Part shown: one piece after another, positions 55,532-63,285 of the stretch
Numbering within the stretch: position 1 is the first letter of the stretch
Layout of the letters: each line of letters opens with the position of its first letter
Assembly (NCBI GenBank): GCA_963847345.1
Contig: CAWJZU010000022.1
Coordinates: 372,001 to 436,000 of the forward strand
Length of the DNA: 64,000 bases
Reading direction: 5' to 3'
DNA from: DATARH01 sp963847345
Lineage (GTDB): Bacteria > Pseudomonadota > Alphaproteobacteria > ATCC43930 > CGMCC-115725
Translations under genes and position numbers: made by a program
Notes under the pieces: generated by a model
Databases searched by the model: none
Told to the model about the DNA's origin: nothing
What the model saw: the letters and a program-made list of their open reading frames with translations, nothing else

Positions 55532-56851
55532 TCATCGCGGCACATACACCGCATATCCCCGCGGCGGCGCCCAGAAATCGGCGGTGCCGTCGGGGGCGGT
55601 GTGTTTCGGCAAGGGTTGACCCAAATCCTGGCCGCGCCATGCGACCGGCGAAAAATTCGTGTTCGGCCGGCTCGTTCGCACCGTCGCGCCGTGCCACGCG
55701 CCGCGGTTGTTGAGCACGAAGACAAGGCCGGATTGGTGTTCCCATCCGGTGCGCTGCATGATGTACAAATCGTCGTCGCAATAGAGAATTTGCGCGTCGC
55801 CGCCGGCGTGATCCTCGTGCACGCGAACCAGCGCGTCGATGCCGCTCGGTTCGCCGGGCAGGGCCAGCCCCCAGGTGTAATAATCCTGCCAGAAGACGCA
55901 CGGGTATCCCGGGTGCGTCAGGATATACGCATAGGCCAGCATCTTGTCGGTGCGGATCGGGTCGTCGCGCACGACGTCGTGGTTTTCGACAAATGTCACC
56001 GCGCGCGCCGGGTCGTCGGCCAGCACCGTGCCGCCCGCCGTCAGGCCCCGCAGGCTGAACCCGTAGACCTGACACAGATCGCGCAGGCGATAGCGCAGCG
56101 GAAAGTCGAACGCGGTGACCGGGTTGTCCGACCAGGCGTTCGTCTCGTTCAGCCAGTCGCCGATCGTGCGGCTGTTGTCCCAGCACTCGCCGACCGAAAA
56201 CGGCTTGAATGCCGCCTCGCCCCGCAGGCCGCGCAATTCCTGGATCGCGCGCACCATCCAGCCGCCATAGCCCTTGACGAAATCGAAGCGGAAACCGTCG
56301 AACCCGATCTCGTTGATCAGCCACTGGGCGTTTTCCAGGAACGCCGTATAGACGGCCGGGTTGCGGTGGCACAGATCGGGCATGCCGCCGAAGCTCATCG
56401 CGTCCCAGGTCTCGTAGCGCGACGGGTGAAAACTCTGCGTGTCGCGCGGGAATTTGCCGCTCTTCGGCGCGAACTTGGTCCAGCGGCTGACGCCGTCGAC
56501 CGGGCTCACCTCCTCGGCGTCGGCGCCGCTGCAATGGTCGATGACGAAATCGGCGTAGACCTGCAGGTTGGCGGCGTGCGCATCGGCGATCAGGCTCTCC
56601 AGCTCGGCTCGCGTGCCGAACCAGGTCGCGACCGAGCCCTTCTGGTCGAACTCGCCGAGATCCCAGAAATCATAAGGGTCGTAGCCCATCGAAATATTGT
56701 TGGCCGCCTTGTTCGCCGGCGGCAGCCACAGCGCGGTAAACCCGGCGGCGGCGAGCCTTGGCACCTCGCCCCGGACATGCTCCCACCATTGGAACGGCTT
56801 GCCCTCGAGGTCCGGGCAATCCCAATAAAACGCCTGCATCATGACGCCCAT
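55532..56851 (-). CDS. Cytoplasmic alpha-amylase (GH13)
   Basis: A 439-residue glycoside hydrolase of the GH13 alpha-amylase family. It starts at MGVMMQAFYWDCPD without a signal peptide, so a cytoplasmic location is expected. Conserved regions are YADFVIDHCSGA (region I), GFDGFRFDFVKGYG with the nucleophile Asp, FSVGECWD with the acid/base Glu and TFVENHDV with the third Asp. A beta-rich end closes the protein. The ATG at 56851 has a GGGAGGG site. Likely role: breakdown of internal glucan (glycogen-like) stores. Length fits the bacterial cytosolic AmyA group. Confidence 0.93.
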   Translation of the reverse strand: MGVMMQAFYWDCPDLEGKPFQWWEHVRGEVPRLAAAGFTALWLPPANKAANNISMGYDPYDFWDLGEFDQKGSVATWFGTRAELESLIADAHAANLQVYADFVIDHCSGADAEEVSPVDGVSRWTKFAPKSGKFPRDTQSFHPSRYETWDAMSFGGMPDLCHRNPAVYTAFLENAQWLINEIGFDGFRFDFVKGYGGWMVRAIQELRGLRGEAAFKPFSVGECWDNSRTIGDWLNETNAWSDNPVTAFDFPLRYRLRDLCQVYGFSLRGLTAGGTVLADDPARAVTFVENHDVVRDDPIRTDKMLAYAYILTHPGYPCVFWQDYYTWGLALPGEPSGIDALVRVHEDHAGGDAQILYCDDDLYIMQRTGWEHQSGLVFVLNNRGAWHGATVRTSRPNTNFSPVAWRGQDLGQPLPKHTAPDGTADFWAPPRGYAVYVPR

Positions 56852-57112
56852 GATCGACCCTCCCGGAGCGAAAGCGACGGAACCCGACCACCCGGCGCCG
56901 GCGCGAGTTCCAGATGCGCGGAGATCGAGTCTGGCCGGGTCGGTTGCGCGGATTCTAGCACGATTGCCCGCCGGTATCGCCGCTCCCGGCAGCGACCGCT
57001 GCCACTCCGCTCCGCGCCAATGTTCTTGAAATGTACGACAGGTCCCGCCATATCGCACTGTCAGTAGCGGTCGCGATGCGGTACGGCCGGATGCGCGACA
57101 GGTACCGCGTGT

Positions 57113-57271
57113 TTCCCTGATCGGCTGCCTTTGGTTCCCTGTTGCTTCCCTGTTCGGGCGAAGAATTTTCGCTGATTTCGACTCAGGGAATTCGCCGCAA
57201 GCCTATGTTTCCGTTTGGGTTTTGGCCCGTTCCGGAAGCGGCGGCGCAAAAAATTCCCTGCTAACAGGGAA
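57113..57271. repeat. Cluster of TTCCCTG / CAGGGAA repeats upstream of phaR
   Basis: Six copies of one 7-base word: TTCCCTG at 57113, 57135, 57146 and 57254, and its complement CAGGGAA at 57184 and 57265. The last pair forms a perfect palindrome, TTCCCTG-CTAA-CAGGGAA (57254-57271). They fill part of the 531-base gap 56852-57382, which otherwise holds no supported gene. Function unknown; could be a repetitive element or a binding-site array. Confidence 0.6.
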
Positions 57272-57382
57272 CTCGGCGATCCGGCCGGCGGCCCATGGCA
57301 CCGCGCAAATGCGTTTCATGTCGCGGATCGCGCGATTCGCGGTATTGTGCGCAGCAGCATCTTTTCCGGGACGGCGGCCAGG

Positions 57383-58009
57383 ATGAGCGATCCCATCAAG
57401 GACAAGCCGGGCGGCGCCAAGCCGGCCATTGTCAAAAAATACGCCAACCGCCGTCTCTACAACACGGCGACCAGCAGCTACGTGACACTCGACGACCTCG
57501 CCCGCATGATCAAGGAAGGCGGCGACTTCGTTGTCAAGGACGCGAAGTCCGGCGAAGACCTGACCCGCTCGGTCCTGACCCAGATCATCGTCGAGCAGGA
57601 GCAGAAGGGGCAGAACCTGCTGCCGATCAGCTTTCTGCGGCAGCTGATCGGCTTTTACGGCGACAACATGCAATTTCTCGTGCCCGGCTATCTCGAGCAG
57701 GCGATGCTCGCCTTCGCCCGCAACCAGGAGCAGATGCGCAGCAATCTGCGCGCTACGTTCGGCATGTTTCCGTTCGGCCAGTTCGAGGAGATCGGCAAAC
57801 AGAACATGGCGATGTTCGAGCGCGCGCTGCGCATGCTGTCGCCCGCTGCCCGGGAAGCTGGCGATCCGGCCGAAACGGCCCCGCCGAGCGAGGCGAACCA
57901 GCAGCCCAAAACCGAGGCGGAGGACCCGCGGCTGCGCCGGCTCGAGGCCCAGATCGATGCGCTGCGGCTGCAACTCGAAGCATTGGGCCGCAGCCGCGAC
58001 GAAAGCTAG
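57383..58009 (+). CDS. phaR: Polyhydroxyalkanoate synthesis regulator PhaR
   Basis: A 208-residue DNA- and PHA-binding repressor. The PhaR/PHB accumulation regulatory N-terminal domain is clear: IVKKYANRRLYNTATSSYVT (residues 16-35) and LTQIIVEQEQKGQNLLPI, then a C-terminal helical tail with FARNQEQMRSNLRATFG. It represses phasin and related genes until PHA granules titrate it. No pha biosynthesis genes are in the window. Start ATG 57383 follows GGCCAGG. The next gene starts 78 bases later. Confidence 0.95.
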   Translation: MSDPIKDKPGGAKPAIVKKYANRRLYNTATSSYVTLDDLARMIKEGGDFVVKDAKSGEDLTRSVLTQIIVEQEQKGQNLLPISFLRQLIGFYGDNMQFLVPGYLEQAMLAFARNQEQMRSNLRATFGMFPFGQFEEIGKQNMAMFERALRMLSPAAREAGDPAETAPPSEANQQPKTEAEDPRLRRLEAQIDALRLQLEALGRSRDES

Positions 58010-58087
58010 CAGGCCGCGTCATCCCGTGCCCGTTCCGGATACGGCGGGCCGGTGCATTGGAATTGGCCCGCGCCTATATCTCCGGTC

Positions 58088-58282
58088 ATGACGATATTCC
58101 TCACGATCCTGTTGGTTCTCGCGATGCTCGCGACGCTCGGCGTGCTCGGGATGGGTGTGCTGCAAATGATCCGCGGCGGCGATCCGCGCCGCTCGAACAA
58201 GCTGATGCAGTCGCGCGTCGCATTTCAGGGGCTGGCCCTGCTGCTCCTCGCGCTTCTGATGATGTTGGTTGGCAGGGGCTGA
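58088..58282 (+). CDS. Twin-transmembrane HIG1-type small membrane protein
   Basis: A 64-residue protein with two hydrophobic helices (about 3-25 and 45-62) joined by the polar RGGDPRRSNKLMQSRVAFQG loop, the HIG_1_N pattern. Related proteins associate with respiratory complexes. ATG at 58088 gives the best length. It is followed closely by the adenosyltransferase gene after a short tandem repeat. Confidence 0.85.
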   Translation: MTIFLTILLVLAMLATLGVLGMGVLQMIRGGDPRRSNKLMQSRVAFQGLALLLLALLMMLVGRG

Positions 58283-58311
58283 ACGGCAGGGGCTGAACGG
58301 CAGGGGGCTGA
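58271..58311. repeat. Tandem repeat of a 14-base unit
   Basis: GGCAGGGGCTGAAC occurs at 58271-58284 and 58285-58298, and a third, slightly altered unit GGCAGGGGGCTGA follows to 58311. It starts inside the HIG1-type gene, whose stop codon is in the first unit, and fills the gap before the adenosyltransferase gene. Confidence 0.85.
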
Positions 58312-58319
58312 TCAGGCCG

Positions 58320-58901
58320 ATGGTGCGGCTGACCCGGATCTACACGCGCGGTGGCGATCGCGGCCAAACGTCGCTCGGTGACGGCAGCCGGGTCGCGAAA
58401 CAGGCGTTGCGGGTCGAGGCGTTCGGCACCGTCGATGAGGCCAATGCCGCAATCGGCCTGGCGCGGCTCCATGTCGCCGCCGACCCAGAGGCGGACCAAG
58501 CGGCCGACGCGATGCTGGCCCTGATCCAGAACGATCTGTTCGATCTCGGCGCCGATCTCTGCACGCCGGAGGGCGGAAATCGCGCTTCCGGGGCGCTGCG
58601 CATCGTCGCGGCGCAGGTCGAACGCCTGGAACATGATATTGATGCGATGAACGGCGCCTTGCGCCCGCTCGACTCGTTCATTCTGCCGGGCGGCACCCCA
58701 GCCGCGGCGCACCTGCATCTGGCTCGCACCGTAACGCGACGCGCCGAGCGGCTGGTTTGCGCGCTGGCCGCCGTCGAGCCAGTCAATCCCGAGGCGATCC
58801 GGTATCTGAACCGGCTGTCGGACCACTTGTTCGTGCTCGGCCGCCGGCTGAACGACAACGGCGCTCGCGACGTCCTCTGGCGTCCCGGCGCGACGCGATA
58901 G
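58320..58901 (+). CDS. Cob(I)alamin adenosyltransferase, PduO/MMAB type
   Basis: A 193-residue cytoplasmic enzyme that attaches the 5'-deoxyadenosyl group to cob(I)alamin. The ATP-binding start TRGGDRGQTSLGDGSRVAK (about 7-25), the VEAFGTVDEANAAIGLAR motif and the C-terminal RYLNRLSDHLFVLGRR are diagnostic. The ATG at 58320 is chosen as the domain start. Functionally it completes cofactor assembly begun by the cob genes at the left edge, although 55 kb away. Confidence 0.94.
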   Translation: MVRLTRIYTRGGDRGQTSLGDGSRVAKQALRVEAFGTVDEANAAIGLARLHVAADPEADQAADAMLALIQNDLFDLGADLCTPEGGNRASGALRIVAAQVERLEHDIDAMNGALRPLDSFILPGGTPAAAHLHLARTVTRRAERLVCALAAVEPVNPEAIRYLNRLSDHLFVLGRRLNDNGARDVLWRPGATR

Positions 58902-58919
58902 ACCGGAGGCTCCGCAGCC

Positions 58920-59777
58920 ATGACCTATCCCTGGAAGGACTATGGCGGGCGCACCTCGCCGCTGAAGCTTGCGGTTTTTGCCGCGCTGTTCGTTCCGGGG
59001 CTGTGGATCGCGGCCGCGTTCGCCTTCGGCTGGCTCGGGCCGCGTCCGTTCGATGAGGCGATCCACCAGCTCGGGCTGTGGACGATCCGCTTCATCTTTC
59101 TCGCGCTCGCGGTAACGCCTTTGCGCCACATCCTGCAATGGCCGCGGCTTCTGGTTGTGCGGCGAATGGTCGGTGTCGCCGCTTTTGCTTATGCAATCAC
59201 CCATCTCGGGCTGTACGCCGCCGACCAGGCCTTCGACCTCGCCAAGATCGCGACCGAGATCGTAGTGCGGATCTATCTGACGATCGGCTTCGCCGCGGTG
59301 CTCGGGCTTGTGGCGCTCGCCGCGACCTCGACCGATGGCATGATCAGGCGTCTCGGTGCCCGAAACTGGCAACGGCTGCACCGGCTCGTCTACGCGATCG
59401 CGCTGCTCGCGGTCGTGCATTTCTGCATGCAGTCGAAACTCGATCTGTGGGAGCCGACAGTCATGGCCGGGCTCTACGTCTGGCTGATCGGTTACCGGCT
59501 GCTGGCACGGCCAGTCGGGACGCGCACCCGCCTGTCGCTCCGCGGGGTCGCGGTGCTCGGGGTCGCGGTCGCGGTGCTGACCGCATCAGGCGAGGCGGCT
59601 TATTTCTGGCTTGCCTACGGCGCCGATCCAATGCTCGTCATCGCCGCCAATTGGTCGCTTGCGACCGGGCTGCGCCCGGCTGTCGTCGTGCTTGCGCTGA
59701 CCGAGGCGGTCGTCGCGGCGGGCGCGCTGCGGCGGCTGGTCGCGCTGCCGCCCGAGCGGCGGCCGCGTTTCGCCTGA
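58920..59777 (+). CDS. msrQ: MsrQ-like haem-binding membrane protein (ferric-reductase-like domain)
   Basis: A 285-residue membrane protein whose first ~200 residues have six hydrophobic segments with the family histidines in TPLRHILQWPRL, YAITHLGLYAAD, NWQRLHRLVYAIALL and AVVHFCMQSK. MsrQ passes electrons to MsrP, which repairs methionine sulfoxide in the periplasm. No msrP neighbour is present. Beyond about residue 205 an extra hydrophobic segment makes the protein longer than the E. coli one (about 211). Starts 18 bases after the adenosyltransferase gene. Confidence 0.85.
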   Translation: MTYPWKDYGGRTSPLKLAVFAALFVPGLWIAAAFAFGWLGPRPFDEAIHQLGLWTIRFIFLALAVTPLRHILQWPRLLVVRRMVGVAAFAYAITHLGLYAADQAFDLAKIATEIVVRIYLTIGFAAVLGLVALAATSTDGMIRRLGARNWQRLHRLVYAIALLAVVHFCMQSKLDLWEPTVMAGLYVWLIGYRLLARPVGTRTRLSLRGVAVLGVAVAVLTASGEAAYFWLAYGADPMLVIAANWSLATGLRPAVVVLALTEAVVAAGALRRLVALPPERRPRFA

Positions 59778-59784
59778 GACGGTG

Positions 59785-59997
59785 ATGGACGAGAAGACCG
59801 CCGGCGCAGATCGGGAGGCCTTCGTGCGCGAACTGATGGCGGTGTTCGACGACCTCCCGGCGCCGCTGCGCGAGGCGATCAACTACGCACCCGAGCCGCT
59901 CGACCCGAAGGGACTCGCCGCGCTGTGCCGGCGGCATGGGGCCGGTAACGTCATCGCGATGATCGAACTGAAGCTGCGCCGCGCCGCCGGCCGATAG
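59785..59997 (+). CDS. Small hypothetical protein
   Basis: A 70-residue soluble protein, acidic in the first half (EAFVRELMAVFDDLPAPLREAI) and ending in ELKLRRAAGR. No motif or family recognised. It starts seven bases after the msrQ-like stop in the same direction, so it is probably co-transcribed. The codon use matches the neighbours, which argues that it is real. Confidence 0.55.
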   Translation: MDEKTAGADREAFVRELMAVFDDLPAPLREAINYAPEPLDPKGLAALCRRHGAGNVIAMIELKLRRAAGR

Positions 59998-60034
59998 CTG
60001 ACGGACCAAGGCGGACGCCCCTATTCGTCCCGCC

Positions 60035-60748
60035 CTACTCGTCCTGAATGATGCGCCCATCCTGCATGACGACGACACGGTCGGCGGCGGCGGCGAAGTC
60101 GCGATCGTGCGTCACGACAGCGACGGTACGCCCATAGGCGTGCGCCAAATCCTTCAGGATTGTCTGTACATTGGCGCCCGATAGGCTATCGAGATTGCCG
60201 GTCGGCTCGTCGGCAAGAACCAGCAGCGGGTCGTTCGCGAGCGCGCGGGCGATTGCGACACGCTGGCTCTGCCCGCCCGACAGCTGCCGCGGCAGCTTTC
60301 CCACCTGGTCAGCGAGGCCGAAGCTCGCGAGCAGATCGAGCGCGCGCGCCTCGATCTCGTCGTCCGGCAGCCGCCCCAATCTCTGCATCGGCAGCATAAC
60401 GTTTTCGGCAACCGTGAACTCGGGCAGCAGAAAGTGAAACTGGAAGACATAGCCGAGTTCGGCGAGACGCAGCGCGGCTCGTTCATCATCATCGAGCGAA
60501 GCGGTATCGCGCCCGTGCAACCGCACCGTGCCGCTTGTCGGGCGGTCGAGCAGTCCGAGCAGGTACAAGAGCGACGACTTGCCGGAGCCGGAAGCCCCGG
60601 TGATCGCGACGAATTCGCCGCGCCGAAGCGCCAGGCTCGCGTCGCTGACCAGCGTCGCCGTGACCTCGCCGACGAGTTGCCGGGTTAGATGTTCGGCTTC
60701 GATAACGATATCGCCGCCGAGGTCTGCCGGGGCTCCGCTCTCGCTCAT
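60035..60748 (-). CDS. ABC efflux ATPase (LolD/MacB-type)
   Basis: A 237-residue ATPase of the LolD/MacB/DevA group. Walker A GASGSGKSS, signature LSGGQSQRVAIARAL and Walker B LLVLADEPTG are intact, with the FQFHFLLPEFTVAENV Q-loop region typical of the group. ATG at 60748 is fixed by the four-base overlap with the permease. It is the last gene of a three-gene set adaptor-permease-ATPase. Confidence 0.93.
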   Translation of the reverse strand: MSESGAPADLGGDIVIEAEHLTRQLVGEVTATLVSDASLALRRGEFVAITGASGSGKSSLLYLLGLLDRPTSGTVRLHGRDTASLDDDERAALRLAELGYVFQFHFLLPEFTVAENVMLPMQRLGRLPDDEIEARALDLLASFGLADQVGKLPRQLSGGQSQRVAIARALANDPLLVLADEPTGNLDSLSGANVQTILKDLAHAYGRTVAVVTHDRDFAAAADRVVVMQDGRIIQDE

Positions 60749-61995
60749 TGCGCGCCGCGCAGGATGTCGACCGGCTGCACGCGCGCCCCCTTGCGGGCCG
60801 GGAGCAGTCCGGCGAATAGGGCGGCCGCTATCGCGAAAGTGGCCGCTATCGCGAACTGCCGCCAATTCCAGTCGATCGGCAACGGGACCGGGTCGCTGCT
60901 GCCCGGAAATTTCAGCCGAACCTGCATCAGGCTCCACATCAGCGCGGCGCCGAGCGGCAGCCCGACGGCACTGCCGGCGATGCCGAGCAACAGCCCCTGG
61001 ATCAGAAAAATGCGGCGGATGTCGCGGGCGCGGAACCCGATCGATTTCAGGATCGCGATGTCGCGCTGCTTTTCGAGCACGACCGTCGAGATGACGTTGT
61101 AGATGCCGAACGCCGCGACAATCAGCACGGCGCTGACGACGGTATACATGATGATGTTTCGCGTCGCCAATGTGCTCATCAGATCCTCGCTGGCTTCCTG
61201 CCAGGACACCGCCTTGTAGCCAAAGCGGCGTTCGATCTCGGCGGCAATCTGCGGCGCACCCTTCGGATCATCCAGCTTGATGATGACCGTGTTCGCGCGG
61301 TCCGGCCGTTTCAGCAGCGCCTGCACGCGCTTCAGGTCGGCGAACGCCTGGGTATCGTCGTAGGTGGCGCGCCCGGTATGGAAAATCCCGAGGATCTTGA
61401 ATGTGCGTACCTCGCCGGTCGGTGAGGTCAGAGTGACGTTTTCGCCGAGCGACAGCGACAGCTTACGGATGAGACCGTCGCCGACGACGATGCCGTCGGG
61501 ATTGGCGATCATCTCGTCGAGGCTGCCGGCAACCATGTAGTTTTGAATCGTTGTGACATCGCTGACCTCCGACGGAATCATGCCATTGAGGCTGACCGCG
61601 ACGTCCTTGCCGGCGAAGGTGATAATCGCTTGCCCGGCCAGCACCGGCGAGGCGCGCAGATGCGGCATCGTGCGCAGCGCCAGCATCATCCGCTGGTACT
61701 GGCGAATGCCGCGCGTTTCGGTAAGCGGCTTCACGCTGCGGATCTCGACCACGCCGTTCTGGTAGAGCTGCTCGGCGGGCTGCAGGCGCGGGTTGCGGTA
61801 CTCATCCGACACCGTGATGTGCGGCGAATTGTCGACCAGGCGACGGATGAAATCGGCCTCCGAACCCTGCATCAGCGACGCGACCGCAAGGAAGAACGCG
61901 ACCCCGAGCACGATGCCCGACAACGAGACGATGCTTTGCCGCGGACGGGCCAGCAGATGCTTGAGAGCGATCTTCGGCGCAAGGCCAAGCATCAC
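60745..61995 (-). CDS. ABC permease (MacB/FtsX family)
   Basis: A 416-residue inner-membrane protein with one N-terminal helix (SIVSLSGIVLGVAFFLAVASL), a large periplasmic domain (about residues 45-280) and three C-terminal helices, the MacB/LolC/DevC topology. Motif EKQRDIAILKSIGFRARDIRRIF marks the coupling region. Overlaps adaptor and ATPase genes by four bases each, so the three act together as a mechanotransmission-type efflux or lipoprotein/glycolipid transport system. Confidence 0.92.
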   Translation of the reverse strand: MMLGLAPKIALKHLLARPRQSIVSLSGIVLGVAFFLAVASLMQGSEADFIRRLVDNSPHITVSDEYRNPRLQPAEQLYQNGVVEIRSVKPLTETRGIRQYQRMMLALRTMPHLRASPVLAGQAIITFAGKDVAVSLNGMIPSEVSDVTTIQNYMVAGSLDEMIANPDGIVVGDGLIRKLSLSLGENVTLTSPTGEVRTFKILGIFHTGRATYDDTQAFADLKRVQALLKRPDRANTVIIKLDDPKGAPQIAAEIERRFGYKAVSWQEASEDLMSTLATRNIIMYTVVSAVLIVAAFGIYNVISTVVLEKQRDIAILKSIGFRARDIRRIFLIQGLLLGIAGSAVGLPLGAALMWSLMQVRLKFPGSSDPVPLPIDWNWRQFAIAATFAIAAALFAGLLPARKGARVQPVDILRGAQ

Positions 61996-63170
61996 CGCGG
62001 CGCGGCCTCGAATGGGCGCACTCCTTGCCCGGCCGTAAGCCCCGGCGTCGGGGACGCCACGATACGGTCGGTGTCGCCGAGCCCGGAGAGGATCTCGACC
62101 TCGCGCGCGTCCTTGGCGCCCACCGTGACCTTCTGCTTCTCCAGCTTACCGTCGAGGACGCGCCACACCGTATCCTGCTGCACCGCGCCGGCCGGTACGA
62201 GCAGAGCGTTGTCGGCCTTGCGCAGCTCGATGTTGGTTTCGGCCGTCATGCCGATCATCAGCGGCGTGTCTTCCGGCAACGCGATGCGGACGCGGTAGGT
62301 GCGCGCCACGGGGTCGCCCTTCGGCGTGATCGACCGCACCGTGCCGCGGAAAATTTGCCCCGGAAACGCATCGGCGCGGATCAGCACCTCCTGTCCGGGG
62401 CGGACCTGCGCGATGTCCTCCTCGTCGACCTCGGCCGAGACGCGCAGCGGGGCGCAGCACGACATCCAGAAAATCGCCTTGTCGGGACCGATGACCTGCC
62501 CGATCTCGCCGTCACGGCGGATGATCGTGCCGTCGGCCGGCGCGACCAGATCGAGATACCCGGCTTCGGACTCGGCGCGTTCGCGCAGCGCGGTCGCCTT
62601 CTCCCAGTCGGCGCGGGCCCTGTCGTAAGCGTTGCGCGCCGCGACGCCGCGCTCGACAAGCTGCGCCTGGCGATCGAACTGCGACTTGGCGTAACGCTCC
62701 TCGGCTCTGGCGACCTCGATCGCGCGTTGCAGATCGTCGTTTTCGAGGTGCGCGAGCAGTTCGCCCTTCTTGACGATGCCGCCCTCGTCGACTTTCAGCT
62801 CGGCTAGCCGTGCCATGCTGCGCGGGGCGATCGGAATCATGACGCTCGGCTCGACGGTCCCTGTGGCGTAGACGGCCTGCACGGCAGGGCCGCGACGCGG
62901 CTCGACGACGGCCACCGCCGGCGGCAGCAAGGTCCAATACAAACAGGCCGCGGCAACGCACAGCAGAATTACGAGCGCCGCCCAGCGACTCCAATGCACG
63001 CGCCGCCGTCGGCGCGGCATGGCCTCGCCGGGTCGCGGTTGCAGCGGCGCGGTGGCGGGATCGGGTCGGCGGCCCCGTTGCGGGATCTGTTCCCGGCGCT
63101 CGTCCGGGGCTGGTTCAATCAGCGACAACGGCCGCGGGCGCCGGTTTTGCTGTGCCTCGATAGGGGGCAT
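61992..63170 (-). CDS. HlyD/MacA-family periplasmic adaptor
   Basis: A 392-residue adaptor: a basic cytoplasmic start, one membrane helix (WAALVILLCVAAACLYWTLL), then biotinyl-lipoyl-like halves around a helical hairpin (AEERYAKSQFDRQAQLVERGV) and a beta-barrel (EVDEEDIAQVRPGQEVLIRA). ATG at 63170 is used; an ATG at 63020 just before the helix is possible and would remove a Pro/Arg-rich tail. It would connect the FtsX-type permease to an outer-membrane channel. No TolC homologue is in the window. Confidence 0.9.
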   Translation of the reverse strand: MPPIEAQQNRRPRPLSLIEPAPDERREQIPQRGRRPDPATAPLQPRPGEAMPRRRRRVHWSRWAALVILLCVAAACLYWTLLPPAVAVVEPRRGPAVQAVYATGTVEPSVMIPIAPRSMARLAELKVDEGGIVKKGELLAHLENDDLQRAIEVARAEERYAKSQFDRQAQLVERGVAARNAYDRARADWEKATALRERAESEAGYLDLVAPADGTIIRRDGEIGQVIGPDKAIFWMSCCAPLRVSAEVDEEDIAQVRPGQEVLIRADAFPGQIFRGTVRSITPKGDPVARTYRVRIALPEDTPLMIGMTAETNIELRKADNALLVPAGAVQQDTVWRVLDGKLEKQKVTVGAKDAREVEILSGLGDTDRIVASPTPGLTAGQGVRPFEAAPR

Positions 63171-63285
63171 CCTTTCTCGGGAACGATGGCCACGCGCCGA
63201 CTCGCACGATGCCCCTCCGAGGTGGCCTCGTCGTTGATGGGGATCAATGGGACGCGGGAGGCGTCGACCGGCGTTTTGGTTCGGA

